From CF-167 sp963695195 (GTDB lineage: Bacteria; Chloroflexota; Limnocylindria; QHBO01), in NCBI GenBank assembly GCA_963695195.1, contig CAVOGE010000001.1:1-13286 (forward strand): a stretch of 13,286 nucleotides of DNA, given 5' to 3'. Positions 13,092-13,286 of this stretch are shown piece by piece. The translations under genes were made by a program, and so were the position numbers. Numbering within the stretch: position 1 is the stretch's first letter; every line of letters begins with the position of its first letter. The notes under the pieces were generated by a model, which searched no databases, had not been told where the DNA came from, and saw nothing but the letters and a program-made list of their open reading frames with translations.

Positions 13092-13286
13092 CTGCCCTCG
13101 CCACCAACCTCCTCTACTACGGCGACAACCTCGACATCCTGCGTCGCTACCTGCCCGATGCCGCCGTCGACCTGCTCGACCTCGACCCGCCCTTCAACTC
13201 CAACCGCGACGACAACGTCATCTTCCGCGACGAGTCGGGCAATGCCACCGATGCCCAGCTGCTGGCCTTCGAGGACACCTGGCACT
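13088..13286 (+). CDS. Site-specific DNA methyltransferase, N-terminal part (cut by window end)
   Basis: Only the first 66 residues are visible. They begin with NLLYYGDNLDILRRYL (7-22), then VDLLDLDPPFNSNR (27-40), where DPPF is the catalytic motif IV of adenine-N6 or cytosine-N4 DNA methyltransferases. With the motif near the N-terminus, the order suggests a beta-type enzyme like type III Mod subunits. FEDTWH (61-66) also matches that group. In relatives I recall the segment as YLDPPFNSN; here it reads DLDPPF. The ATG at 13088 has GGAG 7 nt upstream, within the previous gene. Overlap with an exported-protein gene is an odd pairing. Whether a restriction gene follows cannot be seen. Confidence 0.85.
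   Translation, partial: MTALATNLLYYGDNLDILRRYLPDAAVDLLDLDPPFNSNRDDNVIFRDESGNATDAQLLAFEDTWH

Noticed and set aside
1..13286. CRISPR arrays, tRNA or rRNA genes, transposases
   Set aside because: No regularly spaced direct repeats, cloverleaf-like segments, rRNA signatures or transposase motifs were seen on either strand.

Overview
The window is GC-rich, compact, bacterial chromosomal DNA. Strong AAGGAG-type ribosome sites occur next to starts with no ribosome site at all. GTG and TTG starts are frequent, and a -10-like hexamer sits only 6-7 nt before several starts, which points to leaderless transcripts. Together with small secreted lipoproteins, VOC proteins, a giant LuxR-type ATPase regulator and small toxin-antitoxin-like pairs, this suggests a soil or freshwater member of Chloroflexota (Limnocylindria-like) or, less likely, Actinomycetota. 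That assignment is inference; no rRNA or marker gene is present.

Layout. 41-721 (-) encodes a secreted protein, divergent from a HEAT-repeat lipoprotein (918-1838, +) and an unrecognised 140-aa protein (1874-2296, +). A HicAB toxin-antitoxin pair (2479-2882, -) lies next to a possible gene remnant (2298-2474, -). Then come a cupin (3055-3543, +) and a 132-aa orphan (3568-3966, +), which converge on an overlapping DUF4160/DUF2442 pair (3973-4432, -). A VOC protein (4535-4900, +) converges on a minus-strand group: yecM-like (4929-5525), a RibD_C/DHFR-family reductase (5646-6209), and a fusion of a degenerate pterin-carbinolamine-dehydratase domain with a VOC domain (6209-6883).

The right half starts with a decayed P-loop kinase-like gene (6979-7252, +) and a small 82-aa gene (7360-7608, +). 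The 3' end of the latter overlaps that of a 991-aa LuxR-family ATPase regulator (7589-10564, -). The regulator is divergent from a SAM methyltransferase (10625-11410, +). Two lipoproteins are divergent from each other (11573-12328, -; 12528-13091, +). The second overlaps, by ATGA, the start of a DNA methyltransferase (13088 to the window end), which is cut off.

How the genes work together. The clearest functional units are HicA/HicB, DUF4160/DUF2442, the coupled PCD-VOC and reductase genes, and the LuxR regulator with its divergent methyltransferase. No CRISPR array, tRNA, rRNA, transposase or complete novel multi-gene system was found. The items most worth a second look are the leaderless promoters, a 39-bp element repeated in two divergent intergenic regions, the catalytically degenerate PCD-VOC fusion, the deletion-scarred kinase gene and the lipoprotein/DNA-methyltransferase overlap.
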